Source of the DNA: Hyphomicrobiales bacterium
GTDB taxonomy: Bacteria; Pseudomonadota; Alphaproteobacteria; Rhizobiales; Rhizobiaceae
Assembly (NCBI GenBank): GCA_900470195.1
Contig: UEIJ01000005.1
Location: 124,001 to 188,000 of the forward strand
DNA length: 64,000 bases
Direction of reading: 5' to 3'
Made by a program: the position numbers and the translations under genes
Notes under the pieces: model-generated
Database searches by the model: none
The model's input: only the letters and a program-made list of their open reading frames with translations
What the model was told of the DNA's origin: nothing
Shown: piece by piece, positions 47,535-56,398 of the stretch
Numbering within the stretch: position 1 is the first letter of the stretch
Layout: every line of letters starts with the position of its first letter

Positions 47535-48965
47535 TTAGCCAGCCGATCCAGAAGTGATTTCCTGCGCAACCTGGTTGAGCAGCAGCGTGTAGCTCGCGAT
47601 GTTGCGATATGCCGTGATGCGGATATCAACCATCGGTGCGGGAGGTTCGAACTTCACACCAAGCTTGATGATGCCTTGCGCCATATCGTTGTCGGTGTTC
47701 GTGTCCAGCAACCAGCAGTCATGACCGGGCAAGATTGCGCCTTCGGCTTCCATCTGCCGGAGGAATGCGCGTCCGCCCTCGACCATGAATTTCAGATTGG
47801 CGCGGGAGAACGGCTTGTCGACAAATTCGAGATATGCCTTTTCCAGCGCTTCATTGATCGCGTCAGCAGTGCGCCGCACAGAAATGAATTGCCAGAGAAG
47901 TTCTGCCGCGCATGTCCAGACACCCCAGAGCCGAAAGCCGGTATTATCGATATTGACGATAGTGTTGACCCGGTTTTCATTGAGGTAGTTCGACTGGTCG
48001 CCATATTCGATAGGACGGTTGACGCCGACAATACCGGAGATCCCGACATTCGAACCGGACCACCAAAAGCCTTGCTCCAGATCCATTTTCGCCTGCTTGG
48101 CGGCGAAGATCGGCGAGGATGGGGCCGGAACATTGGCATCAAGTTCCGTGTCATACTTCAAGACTTTCGGATCGCAAATCGCGATGCGCCCCGAATTGAT
48201 CAGCCCACGGTACTGCACTGCAGCCTGATCGGTCGTGTCCGGCCCGTCGACATAAGCCACGGCTTTCAGTTTTTCCGCCACACCCATCAGCTCGGCAACA
48301 ACGGGGTTCATAACAGAACCGATATTGGCTGTTGCGGTCGCATCCTTGGACCCTGCCTTGCCAGTGATCGTAACCGTCGGCGTTCCGGTATAGCCGTAAC
48401 CAGCCTTGCGGACGATGATCGCAGTGATCGCGCCTTCGGCAACAACAGCCTCAGCGACCGCACCCGATCCGGTGCCCGTAATCGCAACCGTTGTCGTGTC
48501 AGCATCATAACCGGTTCCGCCTGCGGTCACATTGATCGAGGCAATGCCGTCGGCTGGCGAGGTCTGAGTGAAGCCAGGAGCAATAAGCAGCTTAGGCTTA
48601 TAAAGCCCGTCCGACGATGCGCGCCGGAATGCGTGGACACCGGTAAAGGCAGTCTGGTCGCCAATCAGGTTCGACCAGGTTTCCGCCGTCGTCTCGCCTT
48701 CCTCAACACGAACCACAATGATCGGACAGCCGACCTGGTCGAAAATGCTGTCGATAGCGTTTTTCAGCGTACCGGCGTTGCCCAGAGTTGCTGCATCCTG
48801 CGGGCGCAGGATCTGCACCGGCTTATTCAACGGGAACGCAAGTACATCCGCATTCGGCGCAGTGCCGATAAGACCGATGACGGCAGTGCGCGCCATGCGT
48901 ACCAGCAGCGGGGTTTCGGCACTTTCGAATACACGCGTGCCATGGTGAAAGGACACAGATGCCAT
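47535..48965 (-). CDS. phage tail sheath protein (P2 FI-like)
   Basis: This 476-residue sheath protein forms the contractile outer tail. The N terminus (SFHHGTRVFESAETPLLVRMARTAVIGLIGTAPNA in part) and the C-terminal core from GFWWSGSNVGISGIVGVNRP are sheath-like. Between them, at about residues 140-225, lies an inserted beta-rich domain with GGTGYDADTT and GYGYTGTPTVTITG repeats, a surface decoration seen in other sheaths. Confidence 0.92.
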   Translation of the reverse strand: MASVSFHHGTRVFESAETPLLVRMARTAVIGLIGTAPNADVLAFPLNKPVQILRPQDAATLGNAGTLKNAIDSIFDQVGCPIIVVRVEEGETTAETWSNLIGDQTAFTGVHAFRRASSDGLYKPKLLIAPGFTQTSPADGIASINVTAGGTGYDADTTTVAITGTGSGAVAEAVVAEGAITAIIVRKAGYGYTGTPTVTITGKAGSKDATATANIGSVMNPVVAELMGVAEKLKAVAYVDGPDTTDQAAVQYRGLINSGRIAICDPKVLKYDTELDANVPAPSSPIFAAKQAKMDLEQGFWWSGSNVGISGIVGVNRPIEYGDQSNYLNENRVNTIVNIDNTGFRLWGVWTCAAELLWQFISVRRTADAINEALEKAYLEFVDKPFSRANLKFMVEGGRAFLRQMEAEGAILPGHDCWLLDTNTDNDMAQGIIKLGVKFEPPAPMVDIRITAYRNIASYTLLLNQVAQEITSGSAG

Positions 48966-49165
48966 AGCGGCACTCCTTGGATTAAGACCTCAGCGGGTCA
49001 GGTTTTCAGGAAGAAACGAAGTGCCGTAATCAGGCACTAGAAAAGTAAATGACTACGCATCCGCGAAACTGCGAATGCGAAGCCAATTCAGTAATGTGCA
49101 GACTGAGAAGTCTACGATACTCAATTCATCGTTAGACCGCGAGGGAAAGCTCGACGTGTTCTGTC

Positions 49166-50047
49166 CTAGCGACGCCCCACACAACGTCGGATGAACTGCG
49201 CAAACCTCCACGCTTTTGAGCTTATGGTTGAATTATACAAGTCAACAAGCTCCGATTCGCGCTTCTGGAGGAACTCGACTTTCGAACTCAGTTCCGACAG
49301 CTCTTTTTCCTTTTCCGCCAATTCGGCGGATAGCTTCTCGTTCTGATCGGCAATTTCAACATTCGGCAAAAGCGTGCGTTTTGCGAGATGTCGCAAGTTG
49401 ATAGCCGCAAGCACATCTCTTCGAACAAAAAAAGCATTGGCATGCGAATTCGTATCGTACTCGTAGCCCATGTCGCTCATGACCTTACGAATGCGATCAA
49501 AACCGGAGTGACCAAACTCAATACACATCACTTTGGGGAGGACTGAAGAATTCCGCATGCCGGACAGCACTGCCAATTCGTGACCCTCGACATCGAGGAC
49601 CATCAAGTCAATTTCCCTCAGACCGGTTCTGGCGATGAAATCGCCCCAGCTGAGGACTTGGATCTCGACTGGCTCGAACCTGCAACCATCTGCCTCCAAA
49701 GCAGATCGAAGTTCTGGCGCATGGTCGATTGCACCGATGGTCGTTTGGCGACCATACTTGGGGTGGATTACGCTTTGAAAGCTGGCAGTACCGGTTTGAT
49801 CCGACAGCCCAAGATTGAAATTATTGCTATTCGGGCGATTGGCTACCAGGCGTTCAAAAATCCACGGCACCGGCTCCAAATTATAAGCCGTCCAACCCAT
49901 GGTTTCTTCGAAAAATTTACATGAACATTCCGTCAGTCCGTCGAATGCACCGCACTCTACAAACGTCCCTCGGATATCAGTATCCGGAAAGTATCGTTCA
50001 AAGATGAAGCGATCAACTTGGTGCTCGAACTGACCGTAGAATTTCAC
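49166..50047 (-). CDS. FkbM-family SAM-dependent methyltransferase
   Basis: This 293-residue protein has the FkbM pattern: SAM-binding FVECGAFDGLTECSCKFFEE, NLEPVPWIFERLVANR, acidic DLMVLDVEGHELAVLSG, and CIEFGHSGFDRI. FkbM enzymes methylate sugars or lipid-linked glycans. The last 60 residues form a coiled coil (DQNEKLSAELAEKEKELSE...). It lies between the fibre assembly and sheath genes, so it may modify a cell-surface glycan or a virion protein; this is inference. It stands alone with about 200 bases before the sheath start and 72 bases after the small fibre gene. Confidence 0.85.
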   Translation of the reverse strand: MKFYGQFEHQVDRFIFERYFPDTDIRGTFVECGAFDGLTECSCKFFEETMGWTAYNLEPVPWIFERLVANRPNSNNFNLGLSDQTGTASFQSVIHPKYGRQTTIGAIDHAPELRSALEADGCRFEPVEIQVLSWGDFIARTGLREIDLMVLDVEGHELAVLSGMRNSSVLPKVMCIEFGHSGFDRIRKVMSDMGYEYDTNSHANAFFVRRDVLAAINLRHLAKRTLLPNVEIADQNEKLSAELAEKEKELSELSSKVEFLQKRESELVDLYNSTISSKAWRFAQFIRRCVGRR

Positions 50048-50119
50048 GTAATGATCCCTTTTATCGATACCGGTTCGACCTATACATATCGATAAGGCGG
50101 ATTACGCAAGGGCGCAGAA

Positions 50120-50296
50120 CTAATTTGGCAGAGCGGGATCGCGATTTCCAATGACTATTTCACCCTCCTCTAGTTCCTTACGAACCATTTCGTATCGCGG
50201 ATGACCCTTTGGAACACATCCTCCCGCAGTTTCTCCCCTCCATACAAGGGTGCCGTCATCTTCAATCCACGCAGCTGTTATGCCTTCAAAGTTCAT
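50120..50296 (-). CDS. 58-residue protein downstream of the tail fibre
   Basis: This short ORF (ATG at 50296, TAG at 50120) starts 13 bases after the fibre stop with GGAGA upstream. The product begins MNFEGITAAWIEDDG, is acidic, and has no membrane segment. Small ORFs in this place are often fibre-assembly or fibre-tip proteins, so it may be one, but I do not recognise it. It is below 60 codons. Confidence 0.65.
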   Translation of the reverse strand: MNFEGITAAWIEDDGTLVWRGETAGGCVPKGHPRYEMVRKELEEGEIVIGNRDPALPN

Positions 50297-50308
50297 CGTG
50301 AGTCTCCC

Positions 50309-51877
50309 TTAGAAATCTGCATCAAAAGTCAGTTCGTATTCCAGCACCATTGTTCCAGCGGCAACCGACTGAAACGCGATTTGGACACCAGAAGCATCAG
50401 CCGACGGCGACGTTAAGTTCTTAACGTTGGACATGGTCGACACACTCCAATTGACGAGCGGAGCGCGCATCATTTCGTTTCTAAGCGAGACCATATCCGT
50501 GAAGTACTGATCTGCGGCGGTCGCCGTAATGGTGATGCGGCGCTTAAGACGCTGGAAATAGCGATCCAGAATCATACTTTCGATATAAGGTTGGTGTGCT
50601 GCATAAAATGTCGGTTTCTTTCCACGCTCACATTTAAGCCGTCCGAGTTTCGTCGGTGCCAGTGCGATGATGGTAATTTCGAGATCCGGACCAATAGCGG
50701 TGTTCGCAAAATCGAAAACGCAATACTTGCGTCCTGATAGAGCGTCGGTGCGGTCTACCGGAATTGTAACCGGAGCCAGTTCGCTCCCAGAGAAAACCGC
50801 ATTTACGCTCCCTTCAAGCACCAGTGCAGACAGCACACCCGCATCGAAATTTGGAGATTCCAGAACGATTTTAATCCGGGCACCAGTCGGTAGTGACAAA
50901 GTTGGTCGCCCTTGCACATCAACTGCCCAAGTAACAGTAATCGCTTGTCCGGTGACATTCTTCCAGTGATCGAACCAATAGGCATTGTTAGGCCAGTTGA
51001 TGTTAACCCTAGAAGCGCCCGGAAAGCGCCTTGAATGATTGAACCATGAATTAAAAATCAGGTTATCGAGGCCAGCAGGCGGCACAACGGCCTGGCGCAA
51101 TCCTGATGGCGTCAAGGCTCCCTTGTCGTCATCCAGATCCATCGGATCAGCTGCGAGCTTAATCAAACCGGCAAAGGTTTTGCTGGCGAGTAGCTCAGTG
51201 TAGGCACCGTTTACTCGCAGGAAAACCCGACCGTCGGGCAAACCGATACCATGACCATCGTCAGGCGTCATGATCGCCCAACCGGCTGCGGTGTATTCTG
51301 CAATTTTGCCCGATTGGCCCGCCCAAGCCCCGGTAGCTCCAGCCGGGATTATATAAACCGCCCCCACCGTCGGTGTAGCCGGTGGCGCTGTGGTTACCAT
51401 CGAAATGACAGGCAACCACGGCAATCGTGAAAGTCGCTGCACCGAAACCTTAAACGCCGGATCGACGATAATCGTTATATTGGCGATGTTCGAGAAGGCG
51501 ACTTCAAGCCGAATTGTTCCTTCGACTGTTTGTCCACTCGACGGAATTGGCTTGCTGATCGGAGGATCGTAGCGCGCAATGGCAATGAGATCGCCATCCT
51601 GATCAATCAACGCCGCCTCGCGAATGGTATACGGACCTTCATCAGCCTCAAGAAAGATATCAAAGTAGGCGACATTCGAGGCACCGACGACAGTTCCGTG
51701 TCCTGAAATCGCCTTCCGAGCGACCTCGTGATAAAGTGCGGTCTCACCGCCCGACGGTACAGTTGTGCCGTCACCGATGGCGATATGGGTGATAACGACC
51801 GCAGTACCATTAGCGATAGCCGCAGCCTCTTTTGCGCGGCCAAGGTTCGTCATCAATGCGAACGTGTTTTGAGCCAT
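50309..51877 (-). CDS. phage tail fibre protein
   Basis: This 522-residue fibre begins with a P2 gpH-like (phage collar/DUF3751) domain (TNLGRAKEAAAIANGTAVVITHIAIGDG). A DUF2793-like part follows (ATPTVGAVYIIPAGATGAWAGQSGKIAEYTAAGW). The C terminus is unlike other fibres I know and probably binds the host. The gene follows I, as fibre genes do in P2. Confidence 0.88.
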   Translation of the reverse strand: MAQNTFALMTNLGRAKEAAAIANGTAVVITHIAIGDGTTVPSGGETALYHEVARKAISGHGTVVGASNVAYFDIFLEADEGPYTIREAALIDQDGDLIAIARYDPPISKPIPSSGQTVEGTIRLEVAFSNIANITIIVDPAFKVSVQRLSRLPWLPVISMVTTAPPATPTVGAVYIIPAGATGAWAGQSGKIAEYTAAGWAIMTPDDGHGIGLPDGRVFLRVNGAYTELLASKTFAGLIKLAADPMDLDDDKGALTPSGLRQAVVPPAGLDNLIFNSWFNHSRRFPGASRVNINWPNNAYWFDHWKNVTGQAITVTWAVDVQGRPTLSLPTGARIKIVLESPNFDAGVLSALVLEGSVNAVFSGSELAPVTIPVDRTDALSGRKYCVFDFANTAIGPDLEITIIALAPTKLGRLKCERGKKPTFYAAHQPYIESMILDRYFQRLKRRITITATAADQYFTDMVSLRNEMMRAPLVNWSVSTMSNVKNLTSPSADASGVQIAFQSVAAGTMVLEYELTFDADF

Positions 51878-51881
51878 ATTC

Positions 51882-52547
51882 CTAAACCTTGTAGTGAGCC
51901 GTCACCGACAGGAACGCACAGGGCGCTACGGCGACATAACCGGTCGCCCTGAGTACGGGCGGTTCAAATGCAAATGGATGGGCAATAGCTGCCAGACTGG
52001 TTCTCATAAATGCGCCGACATAGAGAGGACCGCGAGCCTGCACGACTGCGCGCGTGGCAAACACACGAGACTTTGGTTTCGCGGCATCAACTGATGCAAT
52101 TGCCGCCGCCTGTGTCTCCAGATCAAAAACCGGACTGCCATTTCGATAGAGGATTTCCACACGGAATGTTCCGCGCCTCGAACCATCCTCCCACCATTCG
52201 ACAATGCGCGTTTCCAGTTCAAATGCCGCAAGCGCCCGCTCGACAGCACCACGCGTGCCCTTGAGACGATGCACCATTGGCGAGGCGGCAATAACCCTGC
52301 GCTGCTGCGCTTCTGGCCAGTCTGCAGACCACACATCGACAGACACCCCCATCGCCAGGTATGGCAGCAGCACTTTAGGACAGGTGGCGGGGTTCCAGAT
52401 CGTCGCAATGACGGTGGGATCAACCGTCGCAATCCGTGCCAGTTCAGCAGCGAGCAATGCGACAGTGAGTGGCGAAGAACGCGCAGGAAGAATGGAGCGT
52501 GCGAGATCTGCAACGGCGTCAATTGATTCTGCTGGCGTCATTGCCAC
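51882..52547 (-). CDS. phage baseplate protein I (P2 gpI-like)
   Basis: This 221-residue protein matches tail protein I of P2-type phages: conserved PYLAMGVSVDVW and the central QRRVIAASPMVHRLKGTRGAVERAL. It joins the baseplate to the fibres. Its start overlaps the J end by 10 bases, so translation is coupled. Confidence 0.9.
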   Translation of the reverse strand: MAMTPAESIDAVADLARSILPARSSPLTVALLAAELARIATVDPTVIATIWNPATCPKVLLPYLAMGVSVDVWSADWPEAQQRRVIAASPMVHRLKGTRGAVERALAAFELETRIVEWWEDGSRRGTFRVEILYRNGSPVFDLETQAAAIASVDAAKPKSRVFATRAVVQARGPLYVGAFMRTSLAAIAHPFAFEPPVLRATGYVAVAPCAFLSVTAHYKV

Positions 52548-53587
52548 GATCCTTGCGTTTGAACCGTATTGACAGTGATTGTCCCGACTTGTCCGACACC
52601 TTTCGAACCCGGCTCAATATCAGCAGCAGGCGATACAACTTCGACAGTGACATTGTCATCAACCGCCGCGCGACCGCCGATAACCTCACGCTGCACAGCC
52701 AATCCGATACGACGGCGAGACGCTGCATATGCAGTCAGCCGCTTTTTCGCTTCCGCTGCCATAGCCGACACATCGACACCCGGCGCATAATAAAGAGTAA
52801 CCTCGATATCGTAGGCCGTGACCGTTGCCGGCTCGATACGAACATTGTCGCCTATTGGCCGCACATCCTTTGGGGTTACGGCTTGAAAAGCCCGGTTCAA
52901 CAATGGCTGGTCAGCGGGTCCATAGGTAACCGTCGGAAGGATCACGACGAGGATTTCTGGCGCAAGCACCGGATTGCCGGTAGCCCGACCGGAAAAAGGG
53001 TTTGGGATCAGGCCCATTGAATAGGCGTCTGCATGAAGCCCGTTCGTATAGGACGCAGCATCTTCCTCGGAATAGACCGCGACATCGGCGATATCCCGCT
53101 TTCCATCCAGCTCCAGCGCATGAAAGGCATATGCACCTTCCGGCCCTGCTGTTGAAAACGCTTCAAAGGCGAGCAGGATGCGGGCACGGAAAGTGTCGTC
53201 GAGTTCGACCCACTTCCCCAGAACCGGATCCCATTGCGAATTTTCCGGCTGATCGTTTTCGGCATTGTCGTAGACAAGGCGCGAGATCCCGGCATAGGTC
53301 GCTGCGATATGGTCAAGGTCGCCGCCAATGGCCGTCGCAAGTGACAGGGCGCGGATTGCTTCATTAACCCGCTGGCGAAACTTCATTTCCTGATAGCCGC
53401 CGCCTTCCGAAAAGGCGATCACCATCGGATCAGTTTCCAGCTTCTCAACATCGTAAGAAACGCCGAACCGCTCCAGCGCTGCAATCAGATATTCGTCGCG
53501 TGAGCTTTTGATTTCCTCGAAATCAACTGCGACGACGCTTGGAACATCGCCAAGGTCAGCCAGGTTCGGCGCAACAAAGCGGCTCAT
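52538..53587 (-). CDS. phage baseplate assembly protein J (P2 gpJ-like)
   Basis: This 349-residue wedge protein of the baseplate begins MSRFVAPNLADLGDVPSV and carries RFGVSYDVEKLETDPMVIAFSEGGGY, GISRLVYDNAENDQPENSQWDPVLG and a C-terminal VEVVSPAADIEPGSKGVGQV typical of gpJ/gp47. The ATG at 53587 overlaps the W end (ATGA). The longer open frame upstream lies in W and is not coding. Confidence 0.92.
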   Translation of the reverse strand: MSRFVAPNLADLGDVPSVVAVDFEEIKSSRDEYLIAALERFGVSYDVEKLETDPMVIAFSEGGGYQEMKFRQRVNEAIRALSLATAIGGDLDHIAATYAGISRLVYDNAENDQPENSQWDPVLGKWVELDDTFRARILLAFEAFSTAGPEGAYAFHALELDGKRDIADVAVYSEEDAASYTNGLHADAYSMGLIPNPFSGRATGNPVLAPEILVVILPTVTYGPADQPLLNRAFQAVTPKDVRPIGDNVRIEPATVTAYDIEVTLYYAPGVDVSAMAAEAKKRLTAYAASRRRIGLAVQREVIGGRAAVDDNVTVEVVSPAADIEPGSKGVGQVGTITVNTVQTQGSWQ

Positions 53588-53967
53588 GACATTGTCCTTG
53601 CTATGGTGATGTTCGTGGAGGTCTCGCCTTCGGTCACTGAAAAATCGCCCTTGTGACCGTTCGGGTAATAGACACCCCGTATCTGGAGGTCGATGACGCC
53701 CTGTTCGTTCAGATCGCCTATGTTTATGCCGGTTACCGCAAAGCGCGGCTCCCATTTCGCAATGGCCATGGCGCAGGCTGAATAGATGCCGAGAATGACG
53801 CGGTCATTCATCGGTCTATCGATCAGGCCCATCAGCTCGGAACCGAAGTCCCGACGCATCACGCGAGATCCAACCGGCGTTGTCAGAATGACCTCAATCG
53901 ACTGCCGAACATGGTCAAAGCCCGCCAGCAGTGAACCATCCACATTCGAAAAGCCGAGGGATGACAT
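53584..53967 (-). CDS. phage baseplate protein W (gp25-like)
   Basis: This 127-residue baseplate wedge protein is of the GPW/gp25 family. Typical motifs are TPVGSRVMRRDFGSELMGLIDRP and the C-terminal NEQGVIDLQIRGVY. It follows a small ORF and overlaps J by 4 bases. Confidence 0.92.
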   Translation of the reverse strand: MSSLGFSNVDGSLLAGFDHVRQSIEVILTTPVGSRVMRRDFGSELMGLIDRPMNDRVILGIYSACAMAIAKWEPRFAVTGINIGDLNEQGVIDLQIRGVYYPNGHKGDFSVTEGETSTNITIARTMS

Positions 53968-53970
53968 GGC

Positions 53971-54141
53971 CTATTCCTTGACCGGGCGCACAGCCTTTTG
54001 CCGTTCAGACGGCTTTTCCAGCTGATGACCGTATGGAGCCATAAATTGTTTGGCGACGGCATCCGGCATTTCCTGCTCGGCAGCTTTGGCTATGTAATAG
54101 GTGCCGCCGTAAAAGCCGCTTTCCTTCACGATGACTTTCAT
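53971..54141 (-). CDS. 56-residue phage protein between W and PAAR
   Basis: This short protein (MKVIVKESGFYGGTYYIAKA...) has the pattern of small phage proteins often found beside baseplate genes; its function is unknown. ATG 54141 has an AAAGGAGAAACG ribosome site, and the longer open frame upstream is in other genes. It ends 3 bases before W. Confidence 0.7.
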   Translation of the reverse strand: MKVIVKESGFYGGTYYIAKAAEQEMPDAVAKQFMAPYGHQLEKPSERQKAVRPVKE

Positions 54142-54158
54142 CGCCGTTTCTCCTTTGG

Positions 54159-54422
54159 TCAGTCGCACGACCACTTGGTCGCGCCAGAAATGAGACTTGC
54201 GCCGCAACCCGTCGTGTCGCCGGTTCGCGCCACGGGATCGCCTTCGCAGATGAATTTCGATGATCCCGATACAATCGGCGTGACACCGTGGCCGGGAATG
54301 GGGCAGGAGTGCAGATCGCCTTTTCTGGCGATGAGCTTTCCCTCGCAGCTCCACTTGTCGGCGGACGAAATTACGGTGCCGCCATGACTGGAGGTATCAC
54401 CGAGACGAACAATCAGTGGCAT
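54159..54422 (-). CDS. PAAR-motif spike tip protein
   Basis: This 87-residue protein holds PAAR-type repeats with conserved GDxxxHGG, CEGKLIARKGDLHSCP and CEGDPVARTGDTTGCG. It caps the gpV spike and sharpens the tip of the contractile tail. Cysteine and histidine residues at the tip probably bind a metal. Its start overlaps the V stop by one base. It belongs to the tail, not to a type VI system. Confidence 0.9.
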   Translation of the reverse strand: MPLIVRLGDTSSHGGTVISSADKWSCEGKLIARKGDLHSCPIPGHGVTPIVSGSSKFICEGDPVARTGDTTGCGASLISGATKWSCD

Positions 54423-54859
54423 CAGGCAAGGTTTCCGTTGGAGGCAGTAAAGGTGATGTTCGCCGCATCAATCGTGACAGTGTCGTCGCTGATGAATAAG
54501 CGGACACCGCCCTTGACGATCACCGCATCCGGCCCGTCATGCGGGCGCGGATTCGCGTTTGAGTGTGTAGAGAAATCGATGACGGCGTCAGTCAGGTCAC
54601 CGCTTTCCGACATGACATCAACCTGCTGTCCGACCGTTGGCGGGATATGTGTCGAAATCCCGCCAGCTGCGATTTCCTTCCACGGGATCCAGCCAGTTCG
54701 GAAAGGTTGCTCGCCGCCTTCGATTTTCACACGGGCGACGCCCTTGCCATGGTCGATTTCATCGATGACGCCGGTTCGACGATGATTAGCCAGGCGACGC
54801 TCGACCTCAAACAGTCGGCGGTGCAGCTCGACGAGAATATCAGGGAGATTGTCAGCCAT
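54422..54859 (-). CDS. phage baseplate spike protein V (P2 gpV-like)
   Basis: This 145-residue protein is the tail spike of P2-type phages, which pierces the host membrane. The N-terminal part is an OB-fold domain (VIDEIDHGKGVARVKIEGGEQPFRTGWIPW) and the C-terminal part is a beta-helical stretch. It overlaps the next upstream gene by one base. The ATG at 54859 is chosen because the upstream stretch lies in that gene. Confidence 0.9.
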   Translation of the reverse strand: MADNLPDILVELHRRLFEVERRLANHRRTGVIDEIDHGKGVARVKIEGGEQPFRTGWIPWKEIAAGGISTHIPPTVGQQVDVMSESGDLTDAVIDFSTHSNANPRPHDGPDAVIVKGGVRLFISDDTVTIDAANITFTASNGNLA

Positions 54860-55635
54860 CAGATTTTCTCGAAATCGACCCGCGTAATGTCTGGTTCTGT
54901 CGCTTCCGCTGCCAGCGGAGGCACATCGCAAAGCGCCCTCGCCTCATCCAGCGTGAAACCGAACCGTCGGCGCTGATCGATGGAATTGAGCTGGGTGACG
55001 GTCACACCCATCAGTTCTTGCAGTTTCTGCAAATACGGATGCTGGACCCCTTCCATCTGATCGAGCAGTTTCTGCCATACAGAGGTCGCCGCAACCGGCT
55101 CGCCGAAAACCGGATCCGGCAACAAATCACAGGTGATGCTTTGCTGATGCGCTGCCATACGGGTGCCGGTTTCGGCATCAGCCGTTCGCCTGCGCTCGAC
55201 TTTCACGACATCGCGAACAAGCGTCCGCCAAATCTCTGCCCATGGATTGTCGGGATCCATCAAGGCGGCGATTGATTGCCTATCGACAACATCGAGAAAC
55301 AATTCGAAGGCAGAGTCAGTTGCGGGTATTCCCGGAATGATCGTGCTTTCACCAGTCTCCTGATTGGTTTCGACCATCGACGCTGCGACGCCGGTTTCAA
55401 TCAAAAGTTCAGTAAGTCCGTTCTGCCAGAGACGCCGCGCACCGCTTAGATCTTCCGCCTTCGATCCGTCGGTATAAACCGAGATAAAGGGCTTCTCCTG
55501 ATCGGTGCGAAGGCTACCGTCCGCGTCGACATCAATCGATCCAATTTCACTGTCGAGAACATTGGAACCGACCGAGGTCGCACCGTTGAGCGCACCGATT
55601 GTCGCGATACGCAGTGCAATTCGACCTATAGACAT
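54859..55635 (-). CDS. phage protein of unknown function between capsid and tail genes
   Basis: This 258-residue protein lies between the putative head connector and spike V. It is acidic to neutral, with a helical N-terminal half (SGARRLWQNGLTELLIETG) and no membrane segment. Proteins here are often tail-completion or head-tail joining proteins; I cannot assign this one. Gene overlaps on both sides (one base each) suggest tight co-translation. Confidence 0.65.
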   Translation of the reverse strand: MSIGRIALRIATIGALNGATSVGSNVLDSEIGSIDVDADGSLRTDQEKPFISVYTDGSKAEDLSGARRLWQNGLTELLIETGVAASMVETNQETGESTIIPGIPATDSAFELFLDVVDRQSIAALMDPDNPWAEIWRTLVRDVVKVERRRTADAETGTRMAAHQQSITCDLLPDPVFGEPVAATSVWQKLLDQMEGVQHPYLQKLQELMGVTVTQLNSIDQRRRFGFTLDEARALCDVPPLAAEATEPDITRVDFEKI

Positions 55636-56003
55636 CAGACCTGCCCCAATTTCACGACGATGAGATTGCTATACCGATCCGATACTGCGGCGACTTCAAA
55701 CCAGGGCTTTCCCGCCCGATCATTCGCACGGACCTTGTCGCCAACCTTCGGATCAGGACCCGAATAGGTTGAACGATCCAGAAACAGTTCCGCCTCGCCC
55801 AACGACAACCGAGATCTATACGTCCCGGTAGGACCGGGAGCGCGCGAGTCATCCCCACCGACATGCAGGAGCGCGATAATCTCGACCGTTGGCCGATCAG
55901 GATCGACCACCTGCTTTTTCATGAAAGACAGGCGAACCGACTCGCCATAGCTACGCGCCATCTTTTGATCGACCATAGCTTCCAGTTTTCGCCAGTTCGC
56001 CAT
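55635..56003 (-). CDS. probable head-tail connector protein
   Basis: This 122-residue protein starts with a helical MANWRKLEAMVDQKMARSYGESVRL and has a beta-rich C-terminal half (GDKVRANDRAGKPWFEVAAVSDRYSNLIVVKLGQV). Its position after the capsid cement gene and its size fit a head-tail joining protein (FII-like head). The role is inferred from position. Confidence 0.6.
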   Translation of the reverse strand: MANWRKLEAMVDQKMARSYGESVRLSFMKKQVVDPDRPTVEIIALLHVGGDDSRAPGPTGTYRSRLSLGEAELFLDRSTYSGPDPKVGDKVRANDRAGKPWFEVAAVSDRYSNLIVVKLGQV

Positions 56004-56008
56004 GTCGC

Positions 56009-56332
56009 TTATACCGAAAGACGCACCGCGCCGAAGTCAGAAGGGTTCGCTGCCGCTTCGGTAGCGTGACCGATGAAGGTGTTACCGGTCGCTATCGTCG
56101 AGATATTTTTGTCGGCGGCAACGTAATAGACCTTGGCACCAACGGCCCACGCTTGCGCGGAAACCTTCGGCAAGGCGAAGACGCCCTTGGTAGCGATTTC
56201 CACATCTTCGCCAGCTTTTGCGGAGAACTGGGCAACGCCGAACAGATCGCCGACAACAACCAGGTCGCCAGAATTCACGTCAGCTGGAGCCGGAACGGTG
56301 ACGCTGTCACCCGGCTGAATATAGTTTTTCAT
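56009..56332 (-). CDS. DUF2190 capsid decoration protein
   Basis: This 107-residue beta-rich protein is of the DUF2190 family, often found next to capsid genes and thought to stabilise heads. Motifs include IQPGDSVTVPAPADVNSGDLVVVGDLFGVAQ and VGAKVYYVAADKNISTI. It lies 66 bases after the capsid stop. Confidence 0.85.
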   Translation of the reverse strand: MKNYIQPGDSVTVPAPADVNSGDLVVVGDLFGVAQFSAKAGEDVEIATKGVFALPKVSAQAWAVGAKVYYVAADKNISTIATGNTFIGHATEAAANPSDFGAVRLSV

Positions 56333-56398
56333 GGGAGTTTTTCCTTATGAAGGATCAGAGCGGAAGGGATGGCGGGTCAATGACCCGCCCTATTTCGA

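Noticed and set aside
54159-54422. PAAR protein as sign of a type VI secretion system
   Set aside because: It sits among V, W, J and I of a P2-type phage tail; no other type VI genes are present.
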